Of a stretch of 57,901 bases of DNA, positions 34,019 to 43,114 are shown one piece after another. Location of the stretch: positions 1-57,901 of the forward strand of contig CAUUKX010000003.1 in NCBI GenBank assembly GCA_963545585.1, in the 5' to 3' direction. The first letter of the stretch is position 1, and every line of letters begins with the position of its first letter. A program made the position numbers and the translations under genes. The DNA comes from W11650 sp963545585 (GTDB taxonomy: Bacteria > Bacillota > Clostridia > Lachnospirales > Vallitaleaceae). The notes beneath the pieces are model-generated. The model worked only from the letters and a program-made list of their open reading frames with translations, searched no databases and was not told the DNA's origin.

Positions 34019-34182
34019 AGGCCGCGCCGGCCATAATCTCATTTGTCTGTTTTTTTCCTTGCAACCTATCCCTCCGCCACGATTGCCTCGGCATAAATCA
34101 CTAATCCTTCTTCACCCGCAAAAGCATGGGCCACCGTGCGAGTTTTTCCCCGAACCTGAGAACACTGCTGTTATTCCCGGTT

Positions 34183-37100
34183 TCAGCGCCTTTCTACCGC
34201 AAACAGCACCGTTTCTCCATTGATATCCCATTCTTTTTGATAGGCCGCCAGCGTGCCTGCACCAGCTTTTAATTCATCAGCCAGCACTTCTGCCTGAATC
34301 ATCTCTGCATATTTTTGAACAATGGCTGTCAGCTTGGCATTTTCCCCATAATAGAAAGTAATGTGATCCGTTACCTCAAAATCGGCTTCTTTCCGCATGG
34401 TCTGTACCTTGCTGATAATTTCACGGACATAGCCCTCTTCCACCAGCTCCGGTGTCAGTTTGGTATCGAGCACAACCGTCATCTCCTGATTCCCGGCCGA
34501 CTCATAGCCCTCTTGTTTGACGGACTCAATTAAGAGATCTTCCTCGGCCAGCTTTACTTCCTCGCCATCAAAGTCAAAACGCAAGCTACCATTGACTTTC
34601 AGCTCATCCATGGCGGCATTGCCGTCTACTGCTTTCAGCGCATTTTGAATCTTACCAAGAAGCTTGCCGTATTTCGGGCCGACCGTCCGCAGCTGCGGCT
34701 TAAACTGATAGGTCGTAAAATCCCGTACTTCACTGGTAATGCAAATCTCCTTGACATTCAGCTCATCCTTAATGATGTCCAAAAACTCCGCTGCCAGATT
34801 TTCTTTCAGCTTTAGATACATCTTGGCCAGCGGCTGCCGGTTCTTAATATTGGCGTTATTGCGGCAGGCACGGCTTAACACAACCGCATTCAGCACAATC
34901 TCCATTTGCTGTTCAATCTCCGGGTGCAGCAGGCTTTGCTCGACTGCCGGAAAATCGCATAAATGCACGCTGACCGGTGCGTTCGGGTCAAGACCCGCTA
35001 CTAAATTGCGATAAATATCCTCAGCAATAAAAGGCACAAATGGTGCGGAGAGCTTCGCTAAGGTAACCAGCGTGGTGTATAAGGTCATATAGGCGTCGAT
35101 CTTATCCTGCGGCATATCCTTCTGCCAGAAACGCTCACGACTGCGGCGGACATACCAGTTGCTCAGTTCATCCACAAAATCCGTCATCGCCCGGGTGCAT
35201 TCGGTAATCCGGTACTGCTCCATTTGCTGATCAACATAGCTGACCAAGGTATTCAGCTTCGAGAGAAGCCACTTGTCCATGCAGCCGAGCGCCGTCTTAT
35301 CCCAATTCGGATAATTCATCGGATTAAACTGGTCAATTTCCGCATACAGCACATAAAACGCATAGGTATTCCACAGCGTGCCCATAAACTTGCGCTGCCC
35401 TTCCGTCACCGCTTCGCCGCTGAACTTATTCGGCAGCCAAGGCATACTGTTATTGTAAAAATACCACCGGATTGCGTCTGCGCCATAGGTGGCCAGCGCT
35501 GCAAACGGGTCAACCGCATTGCCCTTGGACTTGGACATCTTTTGCCCGTTTTCATCCTGAACATGACCTAAGACAATTACATTTTTATACGGCGCTTGGT
35601 TAAACACCAGCGTGGAAATCGCCAGCAGCGAATAAAACCAGCCTCTGGTCTGGTCAACTGCCTCGCTGATAAAATCCGCCGGGAAACTTTGCTTAAACTT
35701 TTCCTGATTTTCAAAAGGATAATGCCACTGGGCAAAAGGCATAGCACCCGAATCGTACCAGCAGTCAATGACCGGCAGTACCCGGGTCATATCTTTCCCG
35801 CACTTTTCACAGGTAATATGCACTTCATCAATAAAAGGACGGTGCAGCTCAATATTTTCCGGACAATCCTTGCTCATACTCTTTAGCTCGGCAATGCTGC
35901 CGATTGCGTGGCGATGGCCACATTCACATTCCCAAACCGGCAGCGGCGTACCCCAGAAGCGATCGCGGCTTAATCCCCAGTCAACCACATTTTCCAGCCA
36001 ATCGCCAAAGCGGCGCTTACCGATATTTTCCGGAATCCAGTTAATCGTATTATTGTTGCGGATCAAATCTTCCCGCACCTTAGTCATGGCAATAAACCAT
36101 GTGTCCTTGGCATAATACAGTAGCGGCGTATCGCAGCGCCAGCAGTGCGGATAGCTGTGCGTATGTTCTTTAGCCAACAAGAGCTTGCCCTCTGTTTTTA
36201 ACTGCTGAATGATTAAGGGATCGGCCTTTTTTACAAACATCCCTGTCCACGGCAGCCCAGCCGGAAACTCTCCTTTTTCCGTGACTAATTGGACAAAAGG
36301 CAAGCCATAGGCTTTGCCGACCTTGGAGTCATCCTCACCAAACGCCGGCGCAATATGGACGATGCCGGTCCCGTCCGTCAGCGTAACAAAATCAGCGCAG
36401 GCAACATAAAAGGCTTTTTCTTTAACCGCCGCATAGGTAAAAAGCGGTTCGTACTGCCGATATTCCAGTTCCTTGCCAGTATACCGTTCTATTACCTTGA
36501 CGTTTTCACCCAGTACTGCTGCCAGCAGCGCTTCTGCCAAAATATAATAACTGCCGTCTTTTTCCGCTTTGACATAGCTTTCCGCCGGGTTGACTGCCAG
36601 TGCCACATTGCTGGGCAGCGTCCACGGCGTTGTCGTCCACGCCAGAAAATAAGTATTGGCCTCATCCTTGACCTTAAACTTGACAATTACCGTTTCTTCC
36701 GTTACATCCTTGTAACCAAGTGCGACCTCATGCGAAGACAGTGCCGTGCCACAGCGCGGGCAGTAAGGCACGATCTTATGTCCTTTGTACAGCAAATCTT
36801 TTTCCCAAATTTGCTTGAGCGACCACCAAACGGATTCAATATATTCATTATGATAGGTAACATAGGGGTTTTCCATATCCGCCCAAAATCCGACAGTGCC
36901 GCTGAAATCCTCCCACATGCCCTTATATTTCCACACGCTTTCCTTGCATTTTTGAATAAATGGCTCTAATCCATAGTCTAAAATCTGCTCTTTGCCGTCA
37001 ATCCCCAGTTCTTTCTCTACTTCCAGCTCCACCGGCAAACCATGCGTATCCCAGCCAGCTTTGCGCGGAACGCACTGCCCTTTCATCGTCCGGTAACGGG

Positions 37101-37305
37101 GAACCAAATCTTTGATGACTCTGGTCAGCACATGGCCAATATGGGGCTTACCGTTGGCAGTCGGCGGGCCGTCATAAAAAGTATAAATAGGATGCCCCTC
37201 TTTTTCTGCAATACTCTTTTCAAAAATATGATTTTTCTGCCAAAAATCAAGAATCGCTTTTTCTCTGTCAACAAAGTTCAGCTTTGTTGAAACCTTTTGA
37301 TACAT
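34183..37305 (-). CDS. ileS: Isoleucyl-tRNA synthetase, type 2
   Basis: Charges tRNA-Ile. 1040 residues. The HIGH motif is at residues 55-58 (GKPHIGHVLT) and KMSKS near residue 590 (QKMSKSKGNAVDPF). A long editing domain lies between (TTTPWTLPSNVALAVNP). Length and C-terminal end without the usual zinc finger match the eukaryote-like IleS2 group, which is often less sensitive to mupirocin. AGGAGG site. Controlled by the T-box leader upstream. Confidence 0.96.
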   Translation of the reverse strand: MYQKVSTKLNFVDREKAILDFWQKNHIFEKSIAEKEGHPIYTFYDGPPTANGKPHIGHVLTRVIKDLVPRYRTMKGQCVPRKAGWDTHGLPVELEVEKELGIDGKEQILDYGLEPFIQKCKESVWKYKGMWEDFSGTVGFWADMENPYVTYHNEYIESVWWSLKQIWEKDLLYKGHKIVPYCPRCGTALSSHEVALGYKDVTEETVIVKFKVKDEANTYFLAWTTTPWTLPSNVALAVNPAESYVKAEKDGSYYILAEALLAAVLGENVKVIERYTGKELEYRQYEPLFTYAAVKEKAFYVACADFVTLTDGTGIVHIAPAFGEDDSKVGKAYGLPFVQLVTEKGEFPAGLPWTGMFVKKADPLIIQQLKTEGKLLLAKEHTHSYPHCWRCDTPLLYYAKDTWFIAMTKVREDLIRNNNTINWIPENIGKRRFGDWLENVVDWGLSRDRFWGTPLPVWECECGHRHAIGSIAELKSMSKDCPENIELHRPFIDEVHITCEKCGKDMTRVLPVIDCWYDSGAMPFAQWHYPFENQEKFKQSFPADFISEAVDQTRGWFYSLLAISTLVFNQAPYKNVIVLGHVQDENGQKMSKSKGNAVDPFAALATYGADAIRWYFYNNSMPWLPNKFSGEAVTEGQRKFMGTLWNTYAFYVLYAEIDQFNPMNYPNWDKTALGCMDKWLLSKLNTLVSYVDQQMEQYRITECTRAMTDFVDELSNWYVRRSRERFWQKDMPQDKIDAYMTLYTTLVTLAKLSAPFVPFIAEDIYRNLVAGLDPNAPVSVHLCDFPAVEQSLLHPEIEQQMEIVLNAVVLSRACRNNANIKNRQPLAKMYLKLKENLAAEFLDIIKDELNVKEICITSEVRDFTTYQFKPQLRTVGPKYGKLLGKIQNALKAVDGNAAMDELKVNGSLRFDFDGEEVKLAEEDLLIESVKQEGYESAGNQEMTVVLDTKLTPELVEEGYVREIISKVQTMRKEADFEVTDHITFYYGENAKLTAIVQKYAEMIQAEVLADELKAGAGTLAAYQKEWDINGETVLFAVERR

Positions 37306-37487
37306 TTCTTCCTCCTAAATTTGTCGTTTTCTAATTCTGTTCTTCGTTTACCCCAAGCAAAATCTAAAAATCTTCGCCCGCTCCTAAGATAAGCCTTTCT
37401 ACCTACAACCAAACAGCAAATAGAAAGAATTTGCCCGGCGACTAACAGTTTCCCGGCAACCGCCGGTTTCTCCTCGTTAGCACAGCC

Positions 37488-37815
37488 ATAAAAAAAGCGC
37501 CCCTCATATTGCTATGAAAAGGGCGATTGCTCGCGGTACCACCTTTTTTCCCGACTCTGTCGGCTCTGCCCCGCCCAATAGGCAGGAAATCCCGCTAACG
37601 GGGGATTAGCCCGGAAACCCTTACTCCGCAGTATATCCTCTGGCCGCACCTAACTGGCATCGCTGCAAATAACCGCTTTCAAGGTTTCTCCTAAAAGAGG
37701 ATATCCCATAAGTTCCCTGCACGGCTTCTCAGCAGCGCCGCTCTCTGTAACAGTTTCCTTCGTTCATTTCTTTATCATCGGAGTTCTTTTATCCGCCGCT
37801 TAATCGGCTTGAATC
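37488..37815 (-). promoter_or_regulatory. T-box leader of ileS
   Basis: Read on the minus strand, the T-box sequence AAGGTGGTACCGCG lies near 37535-37550. It is followed by a terminator stem (GCCCTTTTCAT / ATGAGGGGC, then T's, 37488-37527). The long Stem I region upstream contains GGATATCC, in which ATC would be an isoleucine specifier. Uncharged tRNA-Ile would favour the antiterminator and let ileS be transcribed. Confidence 0.93.
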
Positions 37816-37821
37816 TTTATT

Positions 37822-37850
37822 ATATTAATATACTTTCGCTGAATTGTCAA
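37822..37850 (-). promoter_or_regulatory. Promoter of the ileS T-box transcript
   Basis: Minus strand TTGACA (37850-37845) and TAATAT (37827-37822), spacer 17, directly before the leader. Confidence 0.75.
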
Positions 37851-37976
37851 TGGTGGGGGGAAATTTTAGCGTTAAGCAATCAAAAATTTCCCTTGAAATT
37901 CCACAATTTACGGACGACTTCTATTTCTTTTTTGCTGAAATATTGATAGCAGCTGTATTGCTGGAAATAAAATAGT

Positions 37977-38915
37977 TTAGTATAATAAAAGGAGAAATAC
38001 CATTATCCTCCTTCTTGGATTCTTATTTTTCATTATTTGCGATTTCTTATTCGATCTTACATGTGTATATATTTGTGTGGTAATTATACTGGAATGACCT
38101 AATAACATTTGTATACTTCTTATGTCCACATCATCATCTAACAACATCGTTGCAAAGGTATGTCTAAACATATGTGGAGTTATATTTTTATCTATATTTA
38201 TCTTCTTGCAATGTTTCTTTATCATGTTTCTAACGGATTGAGAGGATAATCGGCTTTTTCTTTTATTTACAAAAAAATAATCAGAATTACAAATTTCTTC
38301 ATAAAAAACCTTTTCATATATTTTCAATGCCGCTACCGTATCTTTGTTGTAAATCGGTATTATTCTCTCTTTTGCACCTTTGCCATATATCTTAATTTCA
38401 TTGTTAATATACGTCATATTTTCTTTTTTAATATCACAAAGTTCACTGATTCTAATACCAGTTCCTATTAAAACTTCCAATACAGCTATATCTCGTACAA
38501 TCTCCCTGTATTTATAAGAATTTTCATTATAGTTGCTTTTTTCTAAATAAATATGCTCAAACAATTTTTCAATATCGTTTAGAGATATCGTCTTCGGTAG
38601 TATAAGCGGTTCTTTTATTTTTAACTTTATCTTATAAAATGGATTAATTTCTATAATTTCTTCATATTCTAAATACGAAAAAGAAGCCTTCACTGAGGCT
38701 ATTTTCCTTTTAATCGTTTTTACCTTGAAATTCAAGCTATTTAGATGCTGTACATATCTTACAATTTCCTCTTTTTTATAAAAACCATCTATCACATCCA
38801 TAAATAATATAAATTGTTCCAAATCTATCCTATAGGCTTTTACTGTCTTGTTGTCTAAATTATTTTGTTCCTTACAATTTTCCAAATAGTTTCTAACTAA
38901 AGACTTTAATGTCAT
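37977..38915 (-). CDS. Tyrosine recombinase (integrase), lone and AT-rich
   Basis: 312 residues. N-terminal SAM-like DNA-binding domain and C-terminal catalytic domain with Arg in GTGIRISELC, HMFRHTFATMLL (HxxR), LGHSSIITTQIYTHV (His and nucleophile Tyr). All catalytic residues are present. Codon use is far more A/T-rich than neighbours and Lys/Asn/Ile-rich, a sign of acquisition. The tail after KNKNPRRR (VFLLLLY) looks unlike the family and may be a changed end. It has no cargo genes. A hairpin-mosaic element lies just upstream. Confidence 0.88.
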   Translation of the reverse strand: MTLKSLVRNYLENCKEQNNLDNKTVKAYRIDLEQFILFMDVIDGFYKKEEIVRYVQHLNSLNFKVKTIKRKIASVKASFSYLEYEEIIEINPFYKIKLKIKEPLILPKTISLNDIEKLFEHIYLEKSNYNENSYKYREIVRDIAVLEVLIGTGIRISELCDIKKENMTYINNEIKIYGKGAKERIIPIYNKDTVAALKIYEKVFYEEICNSDYFFVNKRKSRLSSQSVRNMIKKHCKKINIDKNITPHMFRHTFATMLLDDDVDIRSIQMLLGHSSIITTQIYTHVRSNKKSQIMKNKNPRRRIMVFLLLLY

Positions 38916-39019
38916 AACTTATTCTCCTCTTTTCAAAAAATTATTAGTATTTTAAGCATTGAATCCTATTAATATTATAATAAAATATAATAAATAATAT
39001 TTCAGGAGAATATAAATAA

Positions 39020-39329
39020 CTCAACTTTCCCCTGATCGAAGTGCTGCACGCTTCTGCCCGGGCGGACGGTCTGCCATAATCTTTTTTGGCTCTATCCCGC
39101 CCAGAGAGCGGGTGCCCTGATCGAAACGCTTTGCGTTTCTGCCCGGGCGGGCGGTCTGCATGAACCCACTCTTGCGATTTTCTTCGCAAATCGCATTTCG
39201 TTCCTGCCCGCCGCCGAAAGGCGTAGCCTTTCTGGAAGCAACGAGCCCCTGAGCGAAGTGCTGCGCACTTCTGCCCGGGCGGTCAGTCTGCCTAAAAAAG
39301 ACTGTTCTGTCGAACATAGGAAAGTTGAG
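39020..39329. repeat. Hairpin-mosaic element, copy J (longest, best borders)
   Basis: CTCAACTTTCC (39020) to GGAAAGTTGAG (39329), with an exact 7-bp repeat TAAATAA on each side (39013-39019, 39330-39336). Modules: GAAGTGC hairpin, CCCGC(C/T)C/GAGCGGG, GAAACGC/GCGTTTC (loop TTT), GCGATTTTC/GCAAATCGC, GAAAGGC/GCCTTTC (loop GTA), GAAGTGC/GCACTTC (loop TGC), with CTGCCCGGGC palindromes between. Confidence 0.95.
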
Positions 39330-39460
39330 TAAATAAATTAAACCTGTAATTCAAGTTTTTACGCCTGATTTTACAAGTTTTTTATTGTTTTATGAACAAT
39401 AATTTTTAGTGAAAAAAATATATTTATAACCAGCAGATATAAAAAAACGGAATCTACCTT

Positions 39461-40300
39461 TTACGAGCGGATTCCCTGCCTTGCAGCCGTTTTCACTTTT
39501 GGTGCAGTCCATCGTTTAACCGCCAAATCTAAGACTCCCACTAAAGCCACGCAAATAATGGCCCAAGCAAACACACCAGCCGTATTTAAATTGGCCTTTT
39601 CAATCTGAAAAGCGCTGCCGATGCCATGCTGCGGCTGACACAGCACCTCCGCACCGATGCAAACCTTAAAGCCCAGCCCCAGTGCCGAGGACATGCCCGC
39701 CCAAACATAGGGCCGAGCCGCCGGCAAATAAATCTCAAATAACTGGCGCAAAAAGCTAACCTGAAAAACCTTGGCCATTTGCAGGAGCTTTCTATCCGTT
39801 TCTTCCATTCCCGTTTTCCAGCTCCAATACAGCACCGGAAAGGAAATCAAAAACACAACCAGTACCGGCGCAGCATTGGATTTGAGCCAAATAATCGCCA
39901 GCAAAATAATCGCCATCGTCGGAATTGCCTTAATCAATGCAATAAACGGTGAAAAAAGCGCCGCTATGCTCTGACGTAAGCCAGCCGCCGCCCCCAGCAG
40001 CATCGCCAGTAGCACTGTCAGCCCAAAGCCCAACAAAAAACGCAAGACCGTAGCTGCAATCGTCCGTCCAAACGCTGCACTACTGACAATCCGAATTAGC
40101 TCGCGATAAGTTGCCGCCGGGCTTGGCACTAAAATCGGCTGTTTTAGGCAATAGGCAATCAGGCTCCAGCTAAAAAGCAAGAGCCCGATTCCAAGCAGGA
40201 AAAAAATGTTATCTTTGCCGCCTGCACCCGGCTTTTCAGCAAAACCCTCCGGCTGGTTTCGGGAAGAATCTTGCCTATTTTTGATAGTAAAAGGCTTCAT
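39461..40300 (-). CDS. ABC transporter permease, SsuC/TauC-like
   Basis: 279 residues, six membrane segments. The BPD-type EAA loop reads ETDRKLLQMAKVFQVSFLR; other family segments are VPSPAATYRELI and KAIPTMAIILLAIIWLK. It overlaps the binding protein gene by 26 bases. It is the last gene of the uptake operon for a sulfonate-, nitrate- or thiamine-precursor-like solute. Confidence 0.85.
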   Translation of the reverse strand: MKPFTIKNRQDSSRNQPEGFAEKPGAGGKDNIFFLLGIGLLLFSWSLIAYCLKQPILVPSPAATYRELIRIVSSAAFGRTIAATVLRFLLGFGLTVLLAMLLGAAAGLRQSIAALFSPFIALIKAIPTMAIILLAIIWLKSNAAPVLVVFLISFPVLYWSWKTGMEETDRKLLQMAKVFQVSFLRQLFEIYLPAARPYVWAGMSSALGLGFKVCIGAEVLCQPQHGIGSAFQIEKANLNTAGVFAWAIICVALVGVLDLAVKRWTAPKVKTAARQGIRS

Positions 40301-41411
40301 CCGGCATTTTTCCTCCGATGTTTTCCGCGCCGAAGTTCATCAGTTCCGTGTAATAGGTTTCCAGTGCTGCTTTAGCCTCAGCTGCTCCCTTATACGCCAA
40401 GTTGCAGTTAGGGATTGCCTTGGCCACTATCGGCGCTTTCAGGTTATCGCTTAACTCTTCCATATAAGTTCCCGCCGTTTGCGGGTCGGTATTGGCGAAC
40501 GCAACACTTTCCGCCAGCTTTTCTAAAAATGCTCCGGTCAGTTCCGGATAATTTTCAGCCACTTCTTTTTTGACCAAAACAGCCGTCTGCGGGTAACTGT
40601 CCTCACTTCCGGTCGCCTTTTTCCATTCGGCCTGAATATCAAATACAACTTTTGTTTCCGGTTTCTTCGTCAATACCTGCGTCAGCATCGGCTCCGGCAA
40701 CAGGGCAATCCCGGCCTTGCCCGATAAAAACATCGGCGCTAGTTCGCTAGCCCCGGCCACATATTCAAAAGTAACATCCGTATCCGGTGTTAAGCCGTTT
40801 TTCGTCAGCAAATAACGCAGGGTTAAATCCGGTGTCAAGCCCCGGCCAATCAACGTTACTGTCTTGCCTTTCAAATCCGCCCAGTCCTTCACCGAATCAT
40901 CGGCCGCCGCCAAATAAAGCACGCCCCAAACCGTCGAACCGGCATACTGATAAGCTGCGCCCTTATTATACACTTTAATCGCCAAATTAGACGGCACCAC
41001 TGCAAAATCCGCCTCGCCCGAAATCAACTTCGGTGCTAAGGTATCGGTTGCTACGATACTGTCATACGCTATTTTTGCCCCATTCAGCTCCGGACTCTCC
41101 TTAATCATCTTGGCTAAACCAATCGTCGGCACACCAGCCGGCACAACCACCTGAAAAGTTCGGTCGCCGTAATCCTCGGCTGCCTTTTCCACCGGTTTCG
41201 TTTCTTCCTTCTTCGTGTCCTTTTGTTCCTCTGCTGGCTTGGTTTCCTCTTTCTTTTCTTCAGGCTTGGTTTCGTCCTTCTTCTCCGCAGCTGGTGTCTG
41301 CTGATTGGCATATGCCGAATCGGTCGGCGTAGTTTTGGATGTCCCGCAGGCGGTCATTAAAACCATTAAAACCAATCCTAAACTCATTATTTTTAAAAAC
41401 TTTGTTTTCAT
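40275..41411 (-). CDS. ABC transporter substrate-binding lipoprotein (NMT1/SsuA-like)
   Basis: 378 residues. Lipobox LMTACGTS with Cys 22. A strongly charged linker of Lys/Glu/Thr/Pro repeats (ETKPEEKKEETKP) covers about 40-80. The two-lobed NMT1-type domain starts at FQVVVPAGVPTIGLAKM and includes DFAVVPSNLAIK and GIALLPEPMLTQV. Ligand not readable from sequence. It lies between the ATPase and permease genes. Confidence 0.87.
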   Translation of the reverse strand: MKTKFLKIMSLGLVLMVLMTACGTSKTTPTDSAYANQQTPAAEKKDETKPEEKKEETKPAEEQKDTKKEETKPVEKAAEDYGDRTFQVVVPAGVPTIGLAKMIKESPELNGAKIAYDSIVATDTLAPKLISGEADFAVVPSNLAIKVYNKGAAYQYAGSTVWGVLYLAAADDSVKDWADLKGKTVTLIGRGLTPDLTLRYLLTKNGLTPDTDVTFEYVAGASELAPMFLSGKAGIALLPEPMLTQVLTKKPETKVVFDIQAEWKKATGSEDSYPQTAVLVKKEVAENYPELTGAFLEKLAESVAFANTDPQTAGTYMEELSDNLKAPIVAKAIPNCNLAYKGAAEAKAALETYYTELMNFGAENIGGKMPDEAFYYQK

Positions 41412-41445
41412 AGAATCCCTTTCCTTTCATTTCATTTCGTAAAAT

Positions 41446-41585
41446 ACTCAACTTGCCATGTTCCGCCAAATTAGAACAACCTTTTTTAGGTAGGCTGCCC
41501 ACCCGGGCAGAAGTGCGTAGCGCTTCGATCAGGGGTAGGCCGTCCACCCGGGCAGAAACGCATAGCGTTTCGACCATGGGCAAAA
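41446..41585. repeat. Hairpin-mosaic element, copy K
   Basis: Left end ACTCAACTTGCCATGTTC (41446). GAAGTGC/GCGCTTC and GAAACGC/GCGTTTC (loop ATA) hairpins with CCACCCGGGC palindromes. The right end stops at CATGGGCAAAA without the AAGTTGAG terminus. It separates the ATPase gene from the binding protein gene inside one operon. Confidence 0.85.
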
Positions 41586-41622
41586 TCGCCCGTCGTGGCG
41601 CATTTCCGATCAGGAAAAAACT

Positions 41623-42318
41623 TTATTCTGTCATAAACTCCGCTTCTATCTCCTTTTTTAGCCCCTTATATTCCTCTAATAAGCGTTCCGACGGATCCCC
41701 CGAAACCGTAAACTCCTTTTTAACCGTGGCCGGCGCCGCCGATAAAACCACTATCCGATGCCCCAGCAAAATCGCCTCCTCTAAATTGTGGGTCACAAAA
41801 AAAATGGTATTCCTTCTCACCTCCCATAATCCAATCAATTCCTTAATTAAACGCAGTCTAAGTTCCATATCCAGCGACTGAAACGGCTCGTCCATCAGCA
41901 GCAAATCGCCCCCGGCATAAAATGCCCGGGCAATCGCCGCCCGCTGGCTCATACCGCCGCTTAACTGCGCCGGATAATAGTTAACAAAATCAATTAAGCC
42001 CAGTTTTTCAAGAATTGCCTTGGCTTTCTCTTCGTCCGGTTTGCCGCCCGGAAACATCACATTTTGCAGGACAGTTTTCCACGGCAAAAGCCGATCTTCC
42101 TGAAAAACATAGGACAACTTGCCGAAAATCCGGCAACTTCCCGCCGACGGCACACTTAAACCCGCCATAATATTGAGCAGTGTTGTCTTTCCCGCTCCCG
42201 ACGGACCGAGCAAACAGACAATCTCGCCCTTTTTCAGGGTAAAATCAAGACCGGCCAAAACTCTTAAACCCTGATATTCTTTTTCCAGTTTATTTATTTC
42301 CGCAATCATACCGCTCAT
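41623..42318 (-). CDS. ABC transporter ATP-binding protein, SsuB/TauB-like
   Basis: 231 residues. Walker A GPSGAGKTTLL, Q loop SYVFQEDRLLPW, signature LSGGMSQRAAIARA, Walker B DLLLMDEPFQSLD, switch His in FFVTHNLEEA. The FQEDRLLPW form is typical of nitrate/sulfonate/taurine systems. AAGGAAG site. First gene of the three-gene transporter. Confidence 0.92.
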   Translation of the reverse strand: MSGMIAEINKLEKEYQGLRVLAGLDFTLKKGEIVCLLGPSGAGKTTLLNIMAGLSVPSAGSCRIFGKLSYVFQEDRLLPWKTVLQNVMFPGGKPDEEKAKAILEKLGLIDFVNYYPAQLSGGMSQRAAIARAFYAGGDLLLMDEPFQSLDMELRLRLIKELIGLWEVRRNTIFFVTHNLEEAILLGHRIVVLSAAPATVKKEFTVSGDPSERLLEEYKGLKKEIEAEFMTE

Positions 42319-42355
42319 TGTCTGCTTCCTTTAACTGCCGCTTCCTTTCCTTCCT

Positions 42356-43030
42356 TTATTGCACCAGCAACAAATAATACACCAAAAAATTATATTGATA
42401 CAAATACTTCGCCACCGCCGATTGCCGAATCAGCAGCAAAATCTCCAAATGCTGGCCAGTGCTGAACCAGTAATTTAAAAACAGCATCCCCAGCCATATC
42501 AGCAGCACGCTGAAAATCCCCCCTAGCGCCGCTCCGACCGCCTTATTCAGCTGCCGGATAATCGGGAGTCTGGCGACGCCCGAAAGCAGCCGGCTAATCA
42601 GAGCAAATAAAATCAAAATCAACACAAAACCAATAAAAAACGATACAATCTGCATGGCAATTCCTGCCAAATTCTGTCCAATCTGCATCCTGACATTCTC
42701 CAGCAGTCCGGTCTTGCCCAATTTCTTGCCCAAAAGTGCCAATATCTGCGGACTGAGCTCCATACCAGCTGGCGTCGCCGCCGGATCGGTCAGTTTTTCC
42801 GCCACCGCTGCCAAATCAACATTACGCAAAATCAGCTTCAGTAAAGTGTCATACAGGTTGGTGTATTTATACAACAAGGGTAATAGCAGGGGCTGAACAA
42901 AGAAGGTCGCTGCTACCGCTGCAAAAGAGGATAAAAGCGAAAGCACCATCCGAATCGCTCCCAGTGCCGCTCCCAATCCAATCCCCAAAAGCAGCACCGC
43001 TATTATCACCAAATCTGCCATATTCATCAT
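42356..43030 (-). CDS. CvpA family membrane protein
   Basis: 224 residues with four membrane segments (starts near 5, 30, 125 and 165). The GIGLGAALGAIRMVLSLLSS start and NKAVGAALGGIFSVLLIWLG segment match CvpA/colicin V production proteins. Function in Firmicutes is unclear. It lies 84 bp after the DUF5711 gene, in the glgA-DUF5711-cvpA run. Confidence 0.8.
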   Translation of the reverse strand: MMNMADLVIIAVLLLGIGLGAALGAIRMVLSLLSSFAAVAATFFVQPLLLPLLYKYTNLYDTLLKLILRNVDLAAVAEKLTDPAATPAGMELSPQILALLGKKLGKTGLLENVRMQIGQNLAGIAMQIVSFFIGFVLILILFALISRLLSGVARLPIIRQLNKAVGAALGGIFSVLLIWLGMLFLNYWFSTGQHLEILLLIRQSAVAKYLYQYNFLVYYLLLVQ

Positions 43031-43114
43031 TATTTATTCCCTTTCTTCCATAAAAATTAAACTGCCGCCGGAATGATATCGCAACTGTTTTCAGCATCCG
43101 CCATTCCTCTATCT

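Noticed and set aside
16020..39329. Repeat elements as rho-independent terminators only
   Set aside because: They lack consistent T-runs after the stems, have terminal inverted repeats and flanking 7-mers, and also occur upstream of promoters. Some terminator activity is still possible.
1..41585. Hairpin elements as a CRISPR array
   Set aside because: Copies are kilobases apart with no regular spacers and no cas genes.
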